The position numbers and the translations under genes were made by a program. A DNA stretch of 64,000 bases from Nymphaea colorata. Taxonomy: Eukaryota > Streptophyta > Magnoliopsida > Nymphaeales > Nymphaeaceae. The number at the start of each line of letters is the position of its first letter. Position 1 is the first letter of the stretch. The stretch is taken from NCBI RefSeq assembly GCF_008831285.2, contig NC_045148.1, positions 1,426,001-1,490,000 of the forward strand, read 5' to 3'. Below the pieces are notes generated by a model, which worked only from the letters and a program-made list of their open reading frames with translations, was not told the DNA's origin and did not search any database. Shown piece by piece: positions 1 through 13,700 of this stretch.

Positions 1-1027
1 ATGTATATATATTCACTAATACTACATATTTATTTATTTATACATTATAAGACGAACAGGTGGATAAAAGAAATGTTGAAAGTTTTTCCTTTTTCTGAAA
101 TATTAGAAATGCAGCAAATCACAGAATGAAGAATGTCCCACCCTAAGTCTGCAGTCGAATCTCAGTACACGGCTCATATTTGAGGTAATCTGAGAACTTG
201 GCATTAAAAATAGATTTATGGTTTACTACATAAAGTTGTGAACATTGCATCTCCAATCCACACGAGAAAGTGATTAGTTTGCTGGATAAATGGGATCTCA
301 GATCCCACGTTTTCCAGATCTGCTGTTCAACTGTAGATTTGAAGCCATCCCAGATCTCAATCCCAGGTAATCAAAGGCTACCAGAGGGTGTATTTTCCAG
401 CAACTTTTCTACTTGGAAGGATATGAAATCACGGCAAGTATTTGATGATACGTACGAAGCGAAAGCTCCACAACGGGAAGCAAGTTTACGAACCAAATCA
501 CCAACGTTGTAAATTTTTGTATCAGCGTCCGGTATCGGCTGTATTGATTTTTACTTTGAACTATTTTAATTTATAAAAAAATTGAAAAATATTATGTAAG
601 AGAGAGGGAGAGAGAGAGATGTAGAAGAGGAGCTAATGAAGCTGTCACAGTTTCAAACACATGAAGCATCTTAACTGTCGGTTTCCTATTTATTTTGCTA
701 CTTGAATGCCTTAATCGTCCAATAATGGCAGTCACATAACTTATGTTGTTGTCATTGTGTAATGTGCGAGATTGAGAGAGCTAGAGAGAGAAGCTTTGAC
801 AACAAAGATGCAAAGCCGGCTTGTTCATTTTGCAAAGTTTTAAATTGATTGAGCAAACTGTCGATATCCTCAAGGACGACAAATAAAGGAAACTGAGTTG
901 GTTTGTGAAACTGATGGATCAGAATAGCTTTTCTAATTCACCTCCTCCTCCTCCCCTTTCTCTTATATTGAGTGCACTGAACACAAGCTCCGTTGGTTAA
1001 CTTGTCACAAGACCACCTGCCCCATCA

Positions 1028-1030
<3 letters not shown>

Positions 1031-1087
<57 letters not shown>
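1031..1087. repeat. (TC)n microsatellite
   Basis: An uninterrupted TC dinucleotide run of about 57 bp. It is a simple sequence repeat and is likely length-polymorphic. Confidence 0.95.
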
Positions 1088-1088
<1 letters not shown>

Positions 1089-1511
1089 AGTATTCTCTTT
1101 GCCTACCTAACGCCTTGTTGGTAGGAAGTTAATGTATTCTTTCCTTCTTTTTTAATGTTTACTTAGTAAAAACCCCCTTCGTGTAAAACCCTCAACTCAG
1201 AAGTTACGCTTGCTATCATTTTCAGCCCAAGAATAATACACCACCAACGTAATAGCAATCACATAATTCGAGCCTCGGATCCCTTGAGTGTGAATCGCCT
1301 TGCTGCCTCGCTGTACTATGCCCTTTGGGCGGCTATTTTTCTCCCTCTCTTGGTTTTTTTTGTGTTTCGGTTGTAGGGAGTTTCTGTTTTTTCTTGATCA
1401 TGTATTGTGTCGGTGTCACTTGGTTCTCTCGCTGGTTGGGGCCTGTGTCACTCCTTGTCTTGTGGGTTTTTTGAGATGGTTCTCTTTTGGCACCTTTGAT
1501 TGGGTTGCATG

Positions 1512-1700
1512 CAGGGGCGGAGCCAAGGTATGGTTCGCTTGGGCCTGGCCCCACCTCAATTTAAAAAAAAAAATACATGTAAATTTTATAAAAATTCACT
1601 TGTTCTATATAAAATTTTGAAAAATGATATTTCGGTCTTAGTTAAAATTTAGAAACTTTAATTTGACCCCTATCATCAAAAATTTATGGCTCCATCCCTG
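1512..1700. mobile_element. hAT-type MITE, 189 bp
   Basis: The element begins CAGGGGCGGAGCCA and ends TGGCTCCATCCCTG, which are inverted copies of each other with two mismatches over 14 bp. The interior is T/A-rich and non-coding. It is flanked by GTTGCATG on the left and ATTGCATA on the right, an imperfect 8-bp target-site duplication with a shared TTGCAT core. Short length, no ORF, inverted ends beginning CAGGG and an 8-bp duplication fit a non-autonomous hAT element. The superfamily call rests on end sequence and duplication length only. Confidence 0.75.
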
Positions 1701-3363
1701 ATTGCATATTTTTGCTTCTTTTTTGTTTGGTGTGCAACATAAAAAGATAAAGGCCAACTTTGTTCAACTGTCAAGTTCAATCATCTACTTATATATACAA
1801 AGGGAGAATCATTTCATCGAAAACCATTATTCTTTTATTAATGTAACAACTCCAGCCCTACTCCAAATGCCTTCCATTATTGTCTTAGAAAACTAAATTC
1901 ATTGTCTCCTATATATGTTTTGAATTGACAACAACCCTTTTGGATGTTCCTACATAACCCATCGCTTCATGTAACTCCTTCGGTTCTTCATTTTCTCACA
2001 TTTGCTTATAAACTTGGATGAATAATGTTCTAATTAGTTTTTAAATCACAAGTTGTGTATCCCTTTACATCTTTTGGGCAGATAAAGTGTTATTACATTG
2101 CTCAATGAGTCTACTCTATCCAGCCTCATCTTAATGCTTCAAGTTCTTATGTTTTTATGTGCATGAGCGTGCGGTGTGGTTAGAGGTGGCTTGAATTGAA
2201 TGATTTGTACTTGAAGCTAGTTATGTGTGCCACCCCGTGCATGAATTTTTTGTGCACCAAGTGCAAAATAGTTGAAAATTTGAAAAGAGGAGAAGATAAA
2301 ATTCTAAAAAATATCGATCCATTTTTTTCTAAAAAGACTAAAGTACCTGGTGATATATCATTTGTTGCATCAGGGTGGTGCATGCAACTCCATCTAATTT
2401 AAACTGACCAATCATTCGACAGATTGGCTTGAAAAAGGGTGTCACACATCACAGATTGTTTTCTTTTGTATCAGAAAACTGAACCTAATTCATAGCTATA
2501 TGGCTTTGGAAACAACCCGTACACACAATGATGGTCTGCTACAAGGCCAGAGCCAGATATTTTTCATTAAGAGGGTCGAACTATAGTTTCAAAATTCTAA
2601 TAGGAGTTGATATAAATTTTTTTTCAACATTTTTATAGAAGCTAAGTGAAATTTTTTTAAAATTACATGCAATTTTTTCCTTAATTTCCTTAGACAGCTA
2701 GTTAGCAAGAAAGTTGTTGCTGACTAAGATCCAAGCCCTTCCAAATTTTTTAGATGAGATTGTTCAAGGATTGCTACACTGTCTCCAGTCAGATGTTTTG
2801 TTTGCTCATAAGAAGATATACGGGACTTGATGATCATATGGACATTATGTAAAAATATTAATCTCTCAGGGTGTGATGCTCCTACGACATTCCTCCCAGG
2901 ACCATTCATTCGTCGGATCTGCGCCAAATTCTTGTGAGAAGAGGCCAGGGTCCAAGCCACTTGCGGGCTTGTGCGGGCAGTTGCCTACACGGCCCAGTAA
3001 AATTCCTCTGTTTTACATATTGGATGGCCCCAGACATTTGCATATTGATATATAATTAAGGTGTGCCGTCAAGCGTTTACTTGGTGTTCTCAATCAATTT
3101 GCTGTATCTAATCACTTTCACAGTATGCCCGCCTCTTGGAAGGATATGTTGAATGCATGAAAGAGATCCGGTCAAATTCTGGGCAGCCGGGTACCATTTA
3201 TTTTTTTATAGAGGTTAAACTGAACTTTTTTGAAGATTTACAAGTGCTTTACTATGAAATGAAAATGTAAATGGGAACATTTTTGTACATTTTGTGGCTT
3301 ACAGCCATGATAGGCTCCCATTTTCTTTTTGTGTATAATATCTTTTTGTAGCATCTCATGGAA

Positions 3364-3763
3364 GTCTGGGCATTGGCCGGTTCGGCCCGACACCCAAAAC
3401 TCGGGCTCAAGCCCAGCCCAATCATTAAAACCCAAACCCGAGCTCGGCTTGAGCTCTGTTTGGGCCCGACTAGATTAAATTAAAAAATATAATTTTTAAT
3501 ATAAAATAATATATAATTGTAATTAATTGTAATAAAATGTTATATATATATATATATATAATAAATATTAAAAAAGAAATTATGGAGCCCACCCGAGCTT
3601 TTCAAGCGCAACCAGGCCTTTTCGAGCCCGAGTCGGACCTTATACCAGGCACCTACCAGTGGCCCGATAAATTATCGGGCCGACCCAGTGCCCTTTTTTT
3701 CAGGCCCGAGTACCAGGTACCTGCCTGTGGCCCAGCTTGGTACCCAGCCTTAATGCCATGCTC
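3364..3763. mobile_element. Candidate GC-ended MITE with TA-rich core
   Basis: The two flanks are rich in GGCCCGA / TCGGGCC motifs in opposite orientations, around a TA-rich core that includes a short (TA)n run near 3,541. The left edge reads TGGGCATTGGCC; the right edge, read on the other strand, is ATGGCATTAAGGCTGG, a loose inverted match. I could not find a convincing target-site duplication, so the borders are approximate. It resembles a degenerate hAT-type MITE. Confidence 0.4.
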
Positions 3764-5354
3764 ACATTGTCATGACTCAAAAATTACATGTTATGCCCAT
3801 ACCAAACTTATGTCGCCAACTCAGGTGCCCCTTTGCAAAAAAATTCTTTCTCTACCGCTGGGCCGAGGCCTACTCCCAGCCGCTGATTGCCAAACAATTT
3901 ACAAGTAATATTTTTTTCTCTACAAATCTAATGAGGGCCGATAGCCCCTCCCCGCCCCCGGGCCATCGGCAAGGGGACCCCGGTTGCAATCGTCTCAGGT
4001 TTGTTCGTCGAAATAGAACAGGCAAAGCGTTGTCAGTGGAGAAGACGACTTCTTCATATGGCAAAACAGCCCTACTCTCCAATGTTTGGCATCGAAGCAT
4101 ATGGCAGAACGTCAGAATCTCAAGTAACTATGAGGACGACAAGGTGAAGAAACTTGGACTTTGTTTGGCTTCAAGTGCTCGCTATGTTCAAAGGAGAGTG
4201 ACAAATGAGAAACCACAATTTCTTTAAACATAGTTATGCAAGAACGTGGTAACCAATGTTGGTGTTAGCCGGAAACCTCCAACAGGGATGAAGTACCGAT
4301 CAGGTGGGAACAGATTGATTCTGTGTTTGAGGGTTGTATCGTGTCTGTGTCTTATTCGAGTCCCGGACAATATGAATCTTAAATAGCCGGTCATCGTGAT
4401 TGATCGTCTGTCTCGTCATGCCTGATTTGACAGAAGTTGTTTTTGTTCTTTCTGTTTGGTTCACCAAATATTATTCACTTCGATGTTTTTATTGATCAAT
4501 CTCCTACTCGTTCACCAAAAATTAAACTCTTGTTAGGAAGCGAAATGTTAAAGTCACTGCTTATCTAAGTTTTCTCAATTTTCGTTACTGTTGCTAGGAG
4601 GAAAAGATCAGCTTAATTCTTCACTACCATAGCTTCACTTTTGCCTATAATTGGCACCCACAAGACAGCGAATGACCGATTCACGGAGCCAACTTCTTAA
4701 AAGTTGTGCAAAATTTGTCTGTAAGTTGTCACTTTACGTCAATCGTCATGACAAATTTGTCCCACTGTTTTATTGTGGACCAACCAAAGTTTAGAAATAA
4801 AATTCCATACTATCAAACATAAACGGAAATTAAGGTCCCTACTATGAAAATTAGCACTGGGAATTTTATTTCAACTAATTTAAGATATAATTTTGATTTT
4901 GGAGTCAAAATTCTAGGCCAGCAAATGGCTCCTGAGTGGAAACTTCAAGAGAAAATCAACCTTCGAGCCTTTAGAAAATCAATAGTTGGGGCACGAATAT
5001 ATAAATAAGTAAGCGAATTGGGCTGTGGAACACTAATATGTGAATAAATGTTTCTTGTGGATTTGTGTGGGCAAAACGCCCACATGAGCCCGAAGGTGCT
5101 TCTGCCACTTGGTATTTATCAGTTATAGGTTTCAGGAACTAGGCTAAACAATTCCATGACTTTCTTAAAATCATCGATCTTCCACTCTAATCAATTGTGA
5201 AAGGGCTTTGCTTGTGACGTGACGTTCACGGTTCCAGATGATTCACCTGCAACATTTATTAATAATATGATCTGAAACAAATGTAGTTATTATGGCTTAT
5301 TTTACCTTTTCTACATTAAAAAAAGAAGCAAGAATATTCTTTATCCTCGATCAA

Positions 5355-5355
<1 letters not shown>

Positions 5356-5450
<95 letters not shown>
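5356..5450. repeat. (TA)n microsatellite, about 95 bp
   Basis: A perfect TA dinucleotide run of roughly 47 units. The Tyr-Ile polypeptide predicted across it in one frame is an artefact of the repeat. Confidence 0.97.
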
Positions 5451-5453
<3 letters not shown>

Positions 5454-6036
5454 TTGCTTTTGAAAATTTCAAGTAGAGTTAAATAATCACATAGTAGCAA
5501 ATGAAGTCAGCTACGCTTTGGACCAATATATATTTACAACATAATAAGTGATTATGCCAAAAAATTATCTTAACAAATTCTTGTTGCCCACTGCTTAAAG
5601 CATCTTTCACTTTTGAACTCACGCATAACCAATATGCTGTTTAGCTTTTCTTTTCCTTCTTACATTGGCTGCAAATCATCACTTTTTTCCTTTAACGCTA
5701 TGTTTGGATGCAGAAAAAGAGAGGGAAAAGAATGGATAGAAGAGAATGGAGAAGGAATGAATATGAAAGGGAAGGGAAGGAGCGTCATTCATTTCTTACC
5801 CAACCTCTTTATTTCGAAGACATTTGAATTACATCAAAAAAAAAAAATCTTTTTTTCATTAGTCTCTCTTCCATCCAAAACTAATGTAAAAGAAACATGG
5901 CAGACAGATGGTTGTTAATATTTATGGCCATACGTGTAACTCCCGTGCACTTTTCCCTTTTTAAAAAATTTTAAAATACCCACTCCATTTATAAACAAAT
6001 GACACATTCATCCCTATCCTAAGTTCATCAGGAACG

Positions 6037-6070
<34 letters not shown>

Positions 6071-7480
6071 CGCTCTTAATAAATTTGTTACTTAAAAAAT
6101 ACTTATATATATCATTTTAGCAAATCAATAACCTCTTTTCCTTTCGGGATAATTAGAAGATGAATAATTTTATTTAGTTAATAAGTTTAACTCCAAAGAT
6201 TAGCTCGGAGCACTTGCATAAAACGGCAAGCTTGAATCGACGAATAAGAATGAAGGAGGTCGCCGACTCTCTGTTTATCAATTTCTTATAAGCCAAAGAT
6301 GAATTTCGAAAACCCTTGGAAGAAGAAATGGAAATGGCTGTTTCTTCTATCGCAGGATTCGATTCAGACGTGGTGCTTTCGTGTTGATTTATCGTCTCGC
6401 TAGTGCCTCCGGTTTCAGGTAAAGCGACTCCATAGCTCCATAAGATCAACTTTCATTCAAAGTCCATTAAAAAAAAGAGAAGGCAACTTCACATGAACCC
6501 AATTTATATGCGCCCCCCAACATATATAACCTGCTCAGCTTTCGCATTAATGAATTTTTCATTGTGAGAAAGAATTTGGTGGACCATTAATTAACCGAGC
6601 AACGACCTGCTTTTATCAATCAAGTTGCTTAAAGCCACCCATTAATTCTTTTCTATTAGTGCACCAAAAAATTCAGCTTTTAATCGGGTCCATAGAAGAA
6701 GCATGCTCCCTTTTCAGAATTAAGGGTAAAGATTTGGATCTCCATGATATTTCTTTGTCCAATGTGGTAGAGAGAGTACGTGCAGATGTGACCCAGACGG
6801 TAGAGGTTTTGACAATTAAGTCACATCCTTTGAGACGTGAAAGCAACTCGTATATATTTTTTTAAACAACCAAAACTTTCGCATTTTCAAAATCATGCCG
6901 GGTATTTTGGTTGGTTGTCCTATTTCTGAATTTCATTTTGTTTTGACAAATAATTAAAATCGCAAGCACAAGCACGAGACATTCACCTCCAAGAAGTTAC
7001 GGATGCAAAACACGCACATGCATGCACGCAAGCATGTCCCCACACATGTACAAATATTTGCATAGTGGATTCCGTTCCCAGCTTAAGTGACTACTTCGAG
7101 GCCAACAACCTCTGTCCTTTTCCTGTTTAGCTAAAGGGAAGAAGGATATAAACAGCATTTATACGATAAAGTCTATAAATAAATCTTGGGCTTATCCCAA
7201 AGTCCGCACCTGTCATTAAATCAGATGATGTTTTTAGCAGAATATGGGAAGCCATTGTTGGAAAGAAATTGGCCAACCTATTGAATATGGTTAACCATCT
7301 CTTTCCAATAGGCATCAGTCACAAAAAAGTGTCAAAATTGGTTTCAGTGGTCACTTTAATTAAGCAGACAGGACCCCTTTTCCTTGGGAGCGCATGAATT
7401 TGAAGGAAAATCCAGATTTAAATTCTTTAGGGGCCATTTATGCGAGTATTATATGAATCTACTACAAATATTAAAGTAGA

Positions 7481-7645
7481 TTCGTGAACCACTTGAATAA
7501 ATATTTCATGAATCTGCTTCCAATAACCAGCCGAGGCTTGATGTGGGTGTCTCTTATAATTTTTCGTGAACCACTTGAATAAATATTTCATGAATCTGCT
7601 TCCAATAACCAGCCGAGGCCTGATGTGAGCGTCTCTTATAATTTT
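7481..7645. repeat. 82-bp tandem duplication
   Basis: Two adjacent copies start TTCGTGAACCACTTGAATAA at 7,481 and 7,563, giving a period of 82 bp. They differ at only a few positions (for example GGCTTGATGTGGG against GGCCTGATGTGAG). This is a recent local duplication in non-coding DNA. Confidence 0.9.
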
Positions 7646-8859
7646 TAAGTTGTTATGATACTATTGTGAGTTCTTCTATCATGGAACCTTCGATGGGCTG
7701 ATGTGAGCAGTAGCCTACACTTTTCAAGTTGGATCTGTTGTTATTTAGAGTGCCAAATGAAGGGGTTAATTGCTTAGAGGAAGAGAGTTTTTTAAGATAT
7801 CCAATGACAATAATATCAGGATAAATGTGTTAATGAATATGTAAAGCAAAAGAAAAAACTGCTAACCTGAATGCATTATGCAAGACAGCCATGCAGTAGA
7901 ATCTGAATATGTTAGAAGTTAAAGATAGATGGGCTTGGACACCTTTAAGAAATAATATATCCCTAGTTAAATAAAATTAGTAATCTTAATTAAATCTTAT
8001 TATATCACACTCAATAATGCGTAGATGAAACCCAAGTCTAACCTACTTAGACCCTTAGGGGTTATTTGGCATTAAGTTTGTGGTTATTTGGCATTAAAAA
8101 CAAACTGCGAATGTTTTATAAATTTGTTTCAAAATAAAAGTAGATTTATATAACACTTGTACAAGTGTCAAGTGTCTTGTCTTGTGAATCTATCTACCTC
8201 AATTTTAAGGTCATATTCTTCTTAATATTAAACGGCCTCTTAGGTCGTGTTTGTTAGACTTGAATCTCTCCAATGTTGGTTAAGAGATCAGCAGCTGAAA
8301 AAATTGAAATAGATGTGGTAGATTTTCATCATTAAAACTAAACAATAGGCACTAAATGGAAATTTGCACAATTCAAGAGCGGCAATCCTGATGTTAAACA
8401 TCAGATAAGGCGGCAAGATTATTTTGTTCTTTTCCAGGGAAAAAAAACATAAATATTTCAATTTGGAGATCTATACTTGACGATAATTCAGAAGGCACGA
8501 AGCTTTGCATTTTTCACAAAAGGCTTGTTTTTTGTTGATTTTGGTAGAAGCTTGCCAAAAGACCACAGTTAATTCAACGCCCACTTAGCAGGAAAACGAT
8601 TATTGATTTTAGTATGGCAACTGATATTTTTTAGGACAAAAAGGAATACAGAAAATGTGTGGAACCCAATGACGATTGTTCTTTGGCTCAAGTTAAAAAA
8701 AAATAATAATAATAACAATATAATGAAGTGGAGCAATTTTTGTTGTAGGATTGAATGCTTTCCGGCTTGAAAACGACAAAGGCATGAGGCTTCACATGCT
8801 TCAAAATGGCGATACTTCATGCCCAGGACTAAAGTGAACACAAGTGGAGTCAAGCTTGA

Positions 8860-9415
8860 GTTCAGTATGCACGAAACCTTCAGTTTGACTCAGCTCAAAC
8901 TCAAGAATAACTCGGTGGAGTAGCTCGAGCTTGACTCGGCCGAAGTAGCTCGAGCTTGTCTCAGCAGCTATGTGTTGGGATAGAGCTCAACTCGATTAAT
9001 GCTCGACAAACTCATTTGAATAAAATTGATATTCATCATTACGTGTTGAGTTGGATCTCGACTCGATTAAGGCTCGACAAACTCATTTGAATAAAATTGA
9101 CATTCATCATTACGTGTTGAGTTTGATCTCGACTCGATTAAGGCTCGACAAAGTCGTTTGAATAGAATTGATGAGCTCAACTTGATTAAGGCTCGACAAA
9201 CTCGTAAACTCGTTTGAATGTATAGACTTGATTAAAGCTCGATAAACTCGATTAAGACTAGAGCTCGACTTGGCAATTACATGTTGAGCTCAAACTCAAT
9301 TCAATTATTTAAAAAAATTAATTCATAAACTCGAATTCAACTTGTTAAACAAATGACTCGGCTCAAACTTATTCACGAGGTGAGATTTAACGAGTCTACC
9401 CATGTTGTTCAGCCC
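8860..9415. repeat. CTCGA-rich repeat block with 71-bp tandem units, hAT-like end
   Basis: The block is dominated by CTCGA/TCGAG words. Within it a 71-bp unit starting GCTCGACAAACTCATTTG recurs at 9,001, 9,072 and 9,143, followed by shorter degenerate copies to about 9,260. The right edge reads TTCAGCCCTA, which matches the terminal TGCAGCCCTA of the hAT-like element at 26,026-29,415. No matching left end is visible, so this is probably a truncated or decayed relative of that element. Confidence 0.6.
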
Positions 9416-9489
9416 TACCTAAGACCATGATCTCGTTCGTTGGTTTTCAAAAATATTGGTCAAAGGTTGTGAGGCCCCTTTATTTATGA

Positions 9490-10772
9490 CATTATGGTAA
9501 AAATAGTAACACTAGACGGTGAATTTCCTTTGAAGGGAAAAGCTACAAATACGACAGAAAAGGAGGTGCCGGGGGTTCAAATCGTCGCAGTGGCGAAGCG
9601 GGAACTTTTACAGATAGAGGGACGATCGACGAAGCACCACGTTCCTGCTTCTTCCCGTGCCCGATCCCTCTCCTCCCTCTCCCTTCCCTGCGTTCCTCCG
9701 TCGAAGACAAGAATCCTCGAAATTCTTGCCCCCTTTTCGAGGGAGGTTCTAAGTGTCGCTGGCTTCTTTATCTTCTCGTGAGTTCCCCTTCTCATCTTCC
9801 TCCAAGCTCCTGTGCGGCAGATCTCCCGCATTCTCGGATTCGTTCGTCGCGAACCGGAGATCGACTTGTCTTTTCTGGCGGATGCGATTGAGGAGCTTTT
9901 CCTGCTTGATCGAGAGTCATAGCGGAAGTGAACTTCAATTTTTTGTCGAAATCTCCCGGGTTTCGTTTGAAGGCGACGGTGGGGATGATGCTTGGGGTTT
10001 TGGGCGTTCCGGTTTTTCTTTTTAGTCGATGGGACTTGGTTCGAGTGTTCACGAGCTAACTGCTTCCGTGTTTAGTGCTCCACGGCCTGTTCTTTGAGCC
10101 TTTCTGTAATTTTACTGTGACCTTGGGGTTCTTTGGCGGTTTCGGAGGTGCTTAACTTCTTTTCCTTCTTATTTTTTTAATGCTTGAGTTACAGACATAC
10201 GCGAGTATACATGCGCACAAGTACGCTGGCACTTTCGTGTGCCTGTGCTCGCACGTACGAACGCTCTCATTTTTCATGTACCTTTTCTAACCTTATTTTT
10301 CCTTCCCTCTTGCTTCTTTCCCTTTACCTTTGCTCCTGTGCTCAAGCTGGGCATGGTCCCCAGGGCATTTAAATGCGAGATCCCTTCGTTGGGAAAGTCC
10401 TAAAATTTATACGCAGATTATGCATTCCGCCACCACGGGCACGTGCAGATTGGTCTATCTCTTTGGTATCATTGGCGAGGACACCCCAACGTCTTGAATT
10501 ATTCTTTTAAATCTTCTGCATTCACGCTGTCGCTTGATTTTTTCTTTGCTGCTTATATGGTTTGGCGCTTCTCTGATAAGAGTCCCGTCGATGTTTTCCT
10601 CCTAATGCTCGAGTGGAGTTTTATCTTAATATCAGTGCTATGAATTGGATGTTTATCCATGGCTTGTGCTTCAGCTCCGCAAGTGAGCGTTAATTGTCCG
10701 TCTGATTCCTTTTTGCCCGTTTTCCTCCAGTTAGGTGCTCGTGGGAGAGTTTAATCGCTGAGTTTCTTGAAC
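9490..10772 (+). promoter_or_regulatory. Promoter and 5' leader region of the isoamylase gene
   Basis: Sequence between the upstream repeat block and the first coding ATG. From about 9,640 it turns C/T-rich and GC-richer (for example near 9,660-9,700), typical of a transcribed plant 5' leader, and the long distance to the ATG at 10,773 leaves room for a 5' UTR intron. No TATA box or transcription start can be assigned with confidence. An alternative upstream ATG at 10,661 opens a short frame but is not needed for the gene model. Confidence 0.35.
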
Positions 10773-13700
10773 ATGGAATTCGCTAAAAGTTTATCATGCA
10801 CAGCGAATCTCTCGTTTTACAAAGAAGAAAGATGGAAAAATCCTTTCACCAGTCGTCCCAATTGTCATCCGCTGGTCGTCGACAGAAAACAAGGACTAAC
10901 TTGGAAAAGAAGGGGAAGACCGCTGATGCCAAGAGCTACAGGAGAGAATTCTGAGAATGCACAAGTTCTTGTCACAACTACATCAGATAGAGTACAAACA
11001 GAAACAGAGGCAGGTGGGGATTCCAGAACCATCGTAATTGAGCGTCCAAAACTGAAAGCTTTTGAAGTGCTTGCTGGAACTCCTTTTCCATTTGGTGCTA
11101 CCGGTAGAGATGGGGGAGTAAATTTTGCAATTATTTCTGGTAGTGCCACTTCGGTGACTTTGTGTTTGATCAGTGTGTCTGACTTAAAGGAGGTGGGTGT
11201 GGGATTAACGCCAGTTTTGTTTGCTTCTTATATAAAAACTAAAAAATTATTCTCTTGACTTTTCATTGCATTGTAAATTGGTGTCCTAAGAACCTTTTGT
11301 GATAATTTTCAGAACAGAATCACCGAGCAGATCACCCTTGATCCGGTGGTCAACAAGACTGGAGATGTATGGCATGCATTTGTGTTGGGAAATTTCAAAG
11401 ATATGCTGTATGGGTATCAGGTCGACGGGAAATTCTGCCCTGAAGAAGGCCACTTTTTTGACTCTTCTCGCATATTATTGGACCCCTATGCAAAGGTTAC
11501 TTGTTGATTATGTCCTAATAGTTGTTTCTTATTTGTACCTGAAAGTGATGATTATATTTCTCGTTTTCGTCTTGCCTAGTTCAACTTTTAAATGGATCTG
11601 GCTAAGATAGATAAAGCGAAATGATGGAGAATATCTATTACGTACACTAAGTGATCATTATTTCTCTATTGGTTGTTTATTTGTACAGGCTGTTGTTAGC
11701 AGAGGGGAGTATGGTGTCCTGGGATCTGATGGCAGTTGTTGGCCACAGATGGCTGGTTCGGTGCTTTCTTCAGAGGTTGAGGTATTTAAACGTTCTGTAA
11801 GAATGATATTTTTTTTCAATCTAGCACTTGTTATAGCAAATGCACGACATAGGTTTGGCCATTTCTTTTATTCTTAGAGGTTGTCTTCTCTTAGGATAAG
11901 AACTAGATCTTTAATATGTGAAAATCATTTCGAGAAAGCTACTTTTAGATGCTACTATTTTAACATGGTTGATGTTTGTATTCAGATAAACTCCTCGTTA
12001 TGATTTTTGCTCATCATGTCTATGTGCCAGTATCTAACTTTGTCTTCAGTTGATTTCGTTATGAGGTAAAACTGCTGAATCAAGTGGAAAATTAGTTAAT
12101 ATTTCTTCTTTGAAGGTGGAATAATCCTCGGGTATTCATCTTAAAAAAATATATAGGTCTACTCCCTCTTATGTTTCATCTGTAAAACTCTAATCTAAAT
12201 AAAATTGTTCAGTTATGATATTTCTCAAGCAAAATTTTTATATTTTGAAAGCAATAGTAGTTTACTATTTATAATTCCATAATTTTGATGCTTAAGTGTG
12301 TGGATATTTTTTATATTTTATGGATGTAGTTGTTTCCATTTTTCTGATGTCAGTGATTTATCTCTAATGTGATAGAATATCATCTAGTTAACATTCCTTT
12401 TCTCATGTCTTACAACTTTGTGAAATTTATATTTTATTATAGAAATTGCAGGACAGTAACCTGTTTAAATTTGATGAATGTTTTGTGTGTGCAAGGAAGC
12501 AATTTAAGCCTGACATCTCTCTGCAGTTTGACTGGGAGGGGGATCTACCACTACGGCGTCCCCAAAAGGACCTTGTTATCTACGAAATGCACATCCGTGG
12601 ATTTACAAGGCATGAATCAAGTAAGACTGAATTTCCTGGGACTTATCTTGGTGTTGTTGAGAAACTTGACCACCTACAGGTACCCCTTTACAGTTACATT
12701 TCCAGTAATATTTGTGCTTCAACTTAAAAATATTTCTTAGCTAGAAAACAAAAGTACAGCCACGTATTAGTTTAAATATTGTATATCCAAAGATGGGCAA
12801 ATATAGCATGGAGAGAACCAAGAGATCATAGTGGTAGATCAATCGGATTCTGTTGCTTGGTTTATCATCTTTATTTGCGGATAAGTTTTTATGAAAAGTT
12901 TGTCAATTAAGCAAATGTTTCATTTGCTATGTGCTGAATGAAATGCTGTAAAATTACTTTTTAGTTTTTACTAGACTTACTGACATATTATGATTGATCC
13001 TTTTCTCTATTGTTCTTTTAGTAGAGGACATGTTGCTGCTTCTTTTTTGTTGCTTTTATGATGTCATGCTTTCACAGATGGTCAGATATTATCTGGAGGC
13101 ATTTATTTGCATATTGAGTGGATAGATTTGCGTCTTCCCTTCACAGATTTACATTTTGAAATTGTTACTAATTCAATATGAAAAGTAGTTTTGTAAGGGT
13201 TATTCTTTCACCATTTGAAATGTTAATGCGAGTTTTCAGGAAGTAGAGGTTGCAATACTATGATACTGTAAATGCTAGATGATGTACAGATTTGTAACTA
13301 TGCCCTCAAAAAAGTGTAGTTAGAAATAAAGTCCATAAGGAAACCTACAGGATGTTGCATATATTACTGACATGAATTTGACATATTGAACTGTATTTTT
13401 CTTCCTCCGGAAGCAGGAACTCGGTGTTAACTGTATAGAGCTTATGCCATGTCATGAATTCAATGAGCTGGAGTATTTCGGCTACAACCCTGTCTTAGGT
13501 GATCACAAGTAAGTCGGTCACTTGTCATGGTTCTGTATTTTTATGTGTCACCTAAAAACTCATATGCTTCTTGTTTTATTTGATTCTCCTTGTTTGCTAC
13601 TGCATGCTTTGGCATATGCACAATTTGCTTACTACTGATACATATATGTGAAGAAAGGTCATCTCAGTTAAATCCATCCAAAAAATGCTGACAGATATGT

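Larger units (their letters stand above)
1..3360. other. Gene-free upstream region
   Basis: No credible coding exon is visible. The stretch is AT-rich and holds a (CT)n microsatellite, a short hAT-type MITE (listed separately) and, at about 2,540-2,690, a degenerate repeat that starts with a GCCAGAGCCAG-like end followed by T-rich sequence. That last repeat resembles the interior of the MITE at 1,512 but has no clear second end. Open frames here are short and lack splice context or recognisable protein similarity. Confidence 0.6.
3764..8860. other. Gene-free intergenic region
   Basis: AT-rich DNA without supportable genes. It contains a long (TA)n run, a second TA run near 6,041-6,067, an 82-bp tandem duplication, and two copies of a GTTATTTGGCATTAA motif near 8,060 and 8,090. 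At about 5,695-5,760 there is a purine-rich stretch starting TATGTTTGGATG that resembles one end of the MITE family described at 49,559. Open frames such as the one at 3,772-4,227 show no recognisable protein or exon context. Confidence 0.55.

Noticed and set aside
3772-4227. 151-codon open frame on the plus strand
   Set aside because: No recognisable domain, overlaps other open frames in both directions, and lies in repeat-derived DNA; composition is not gene-like.
5292-5486. Open frame with a long Tyr-Ile repeat
   Set aside because: It is a translation of the (TA)n microsatellite.
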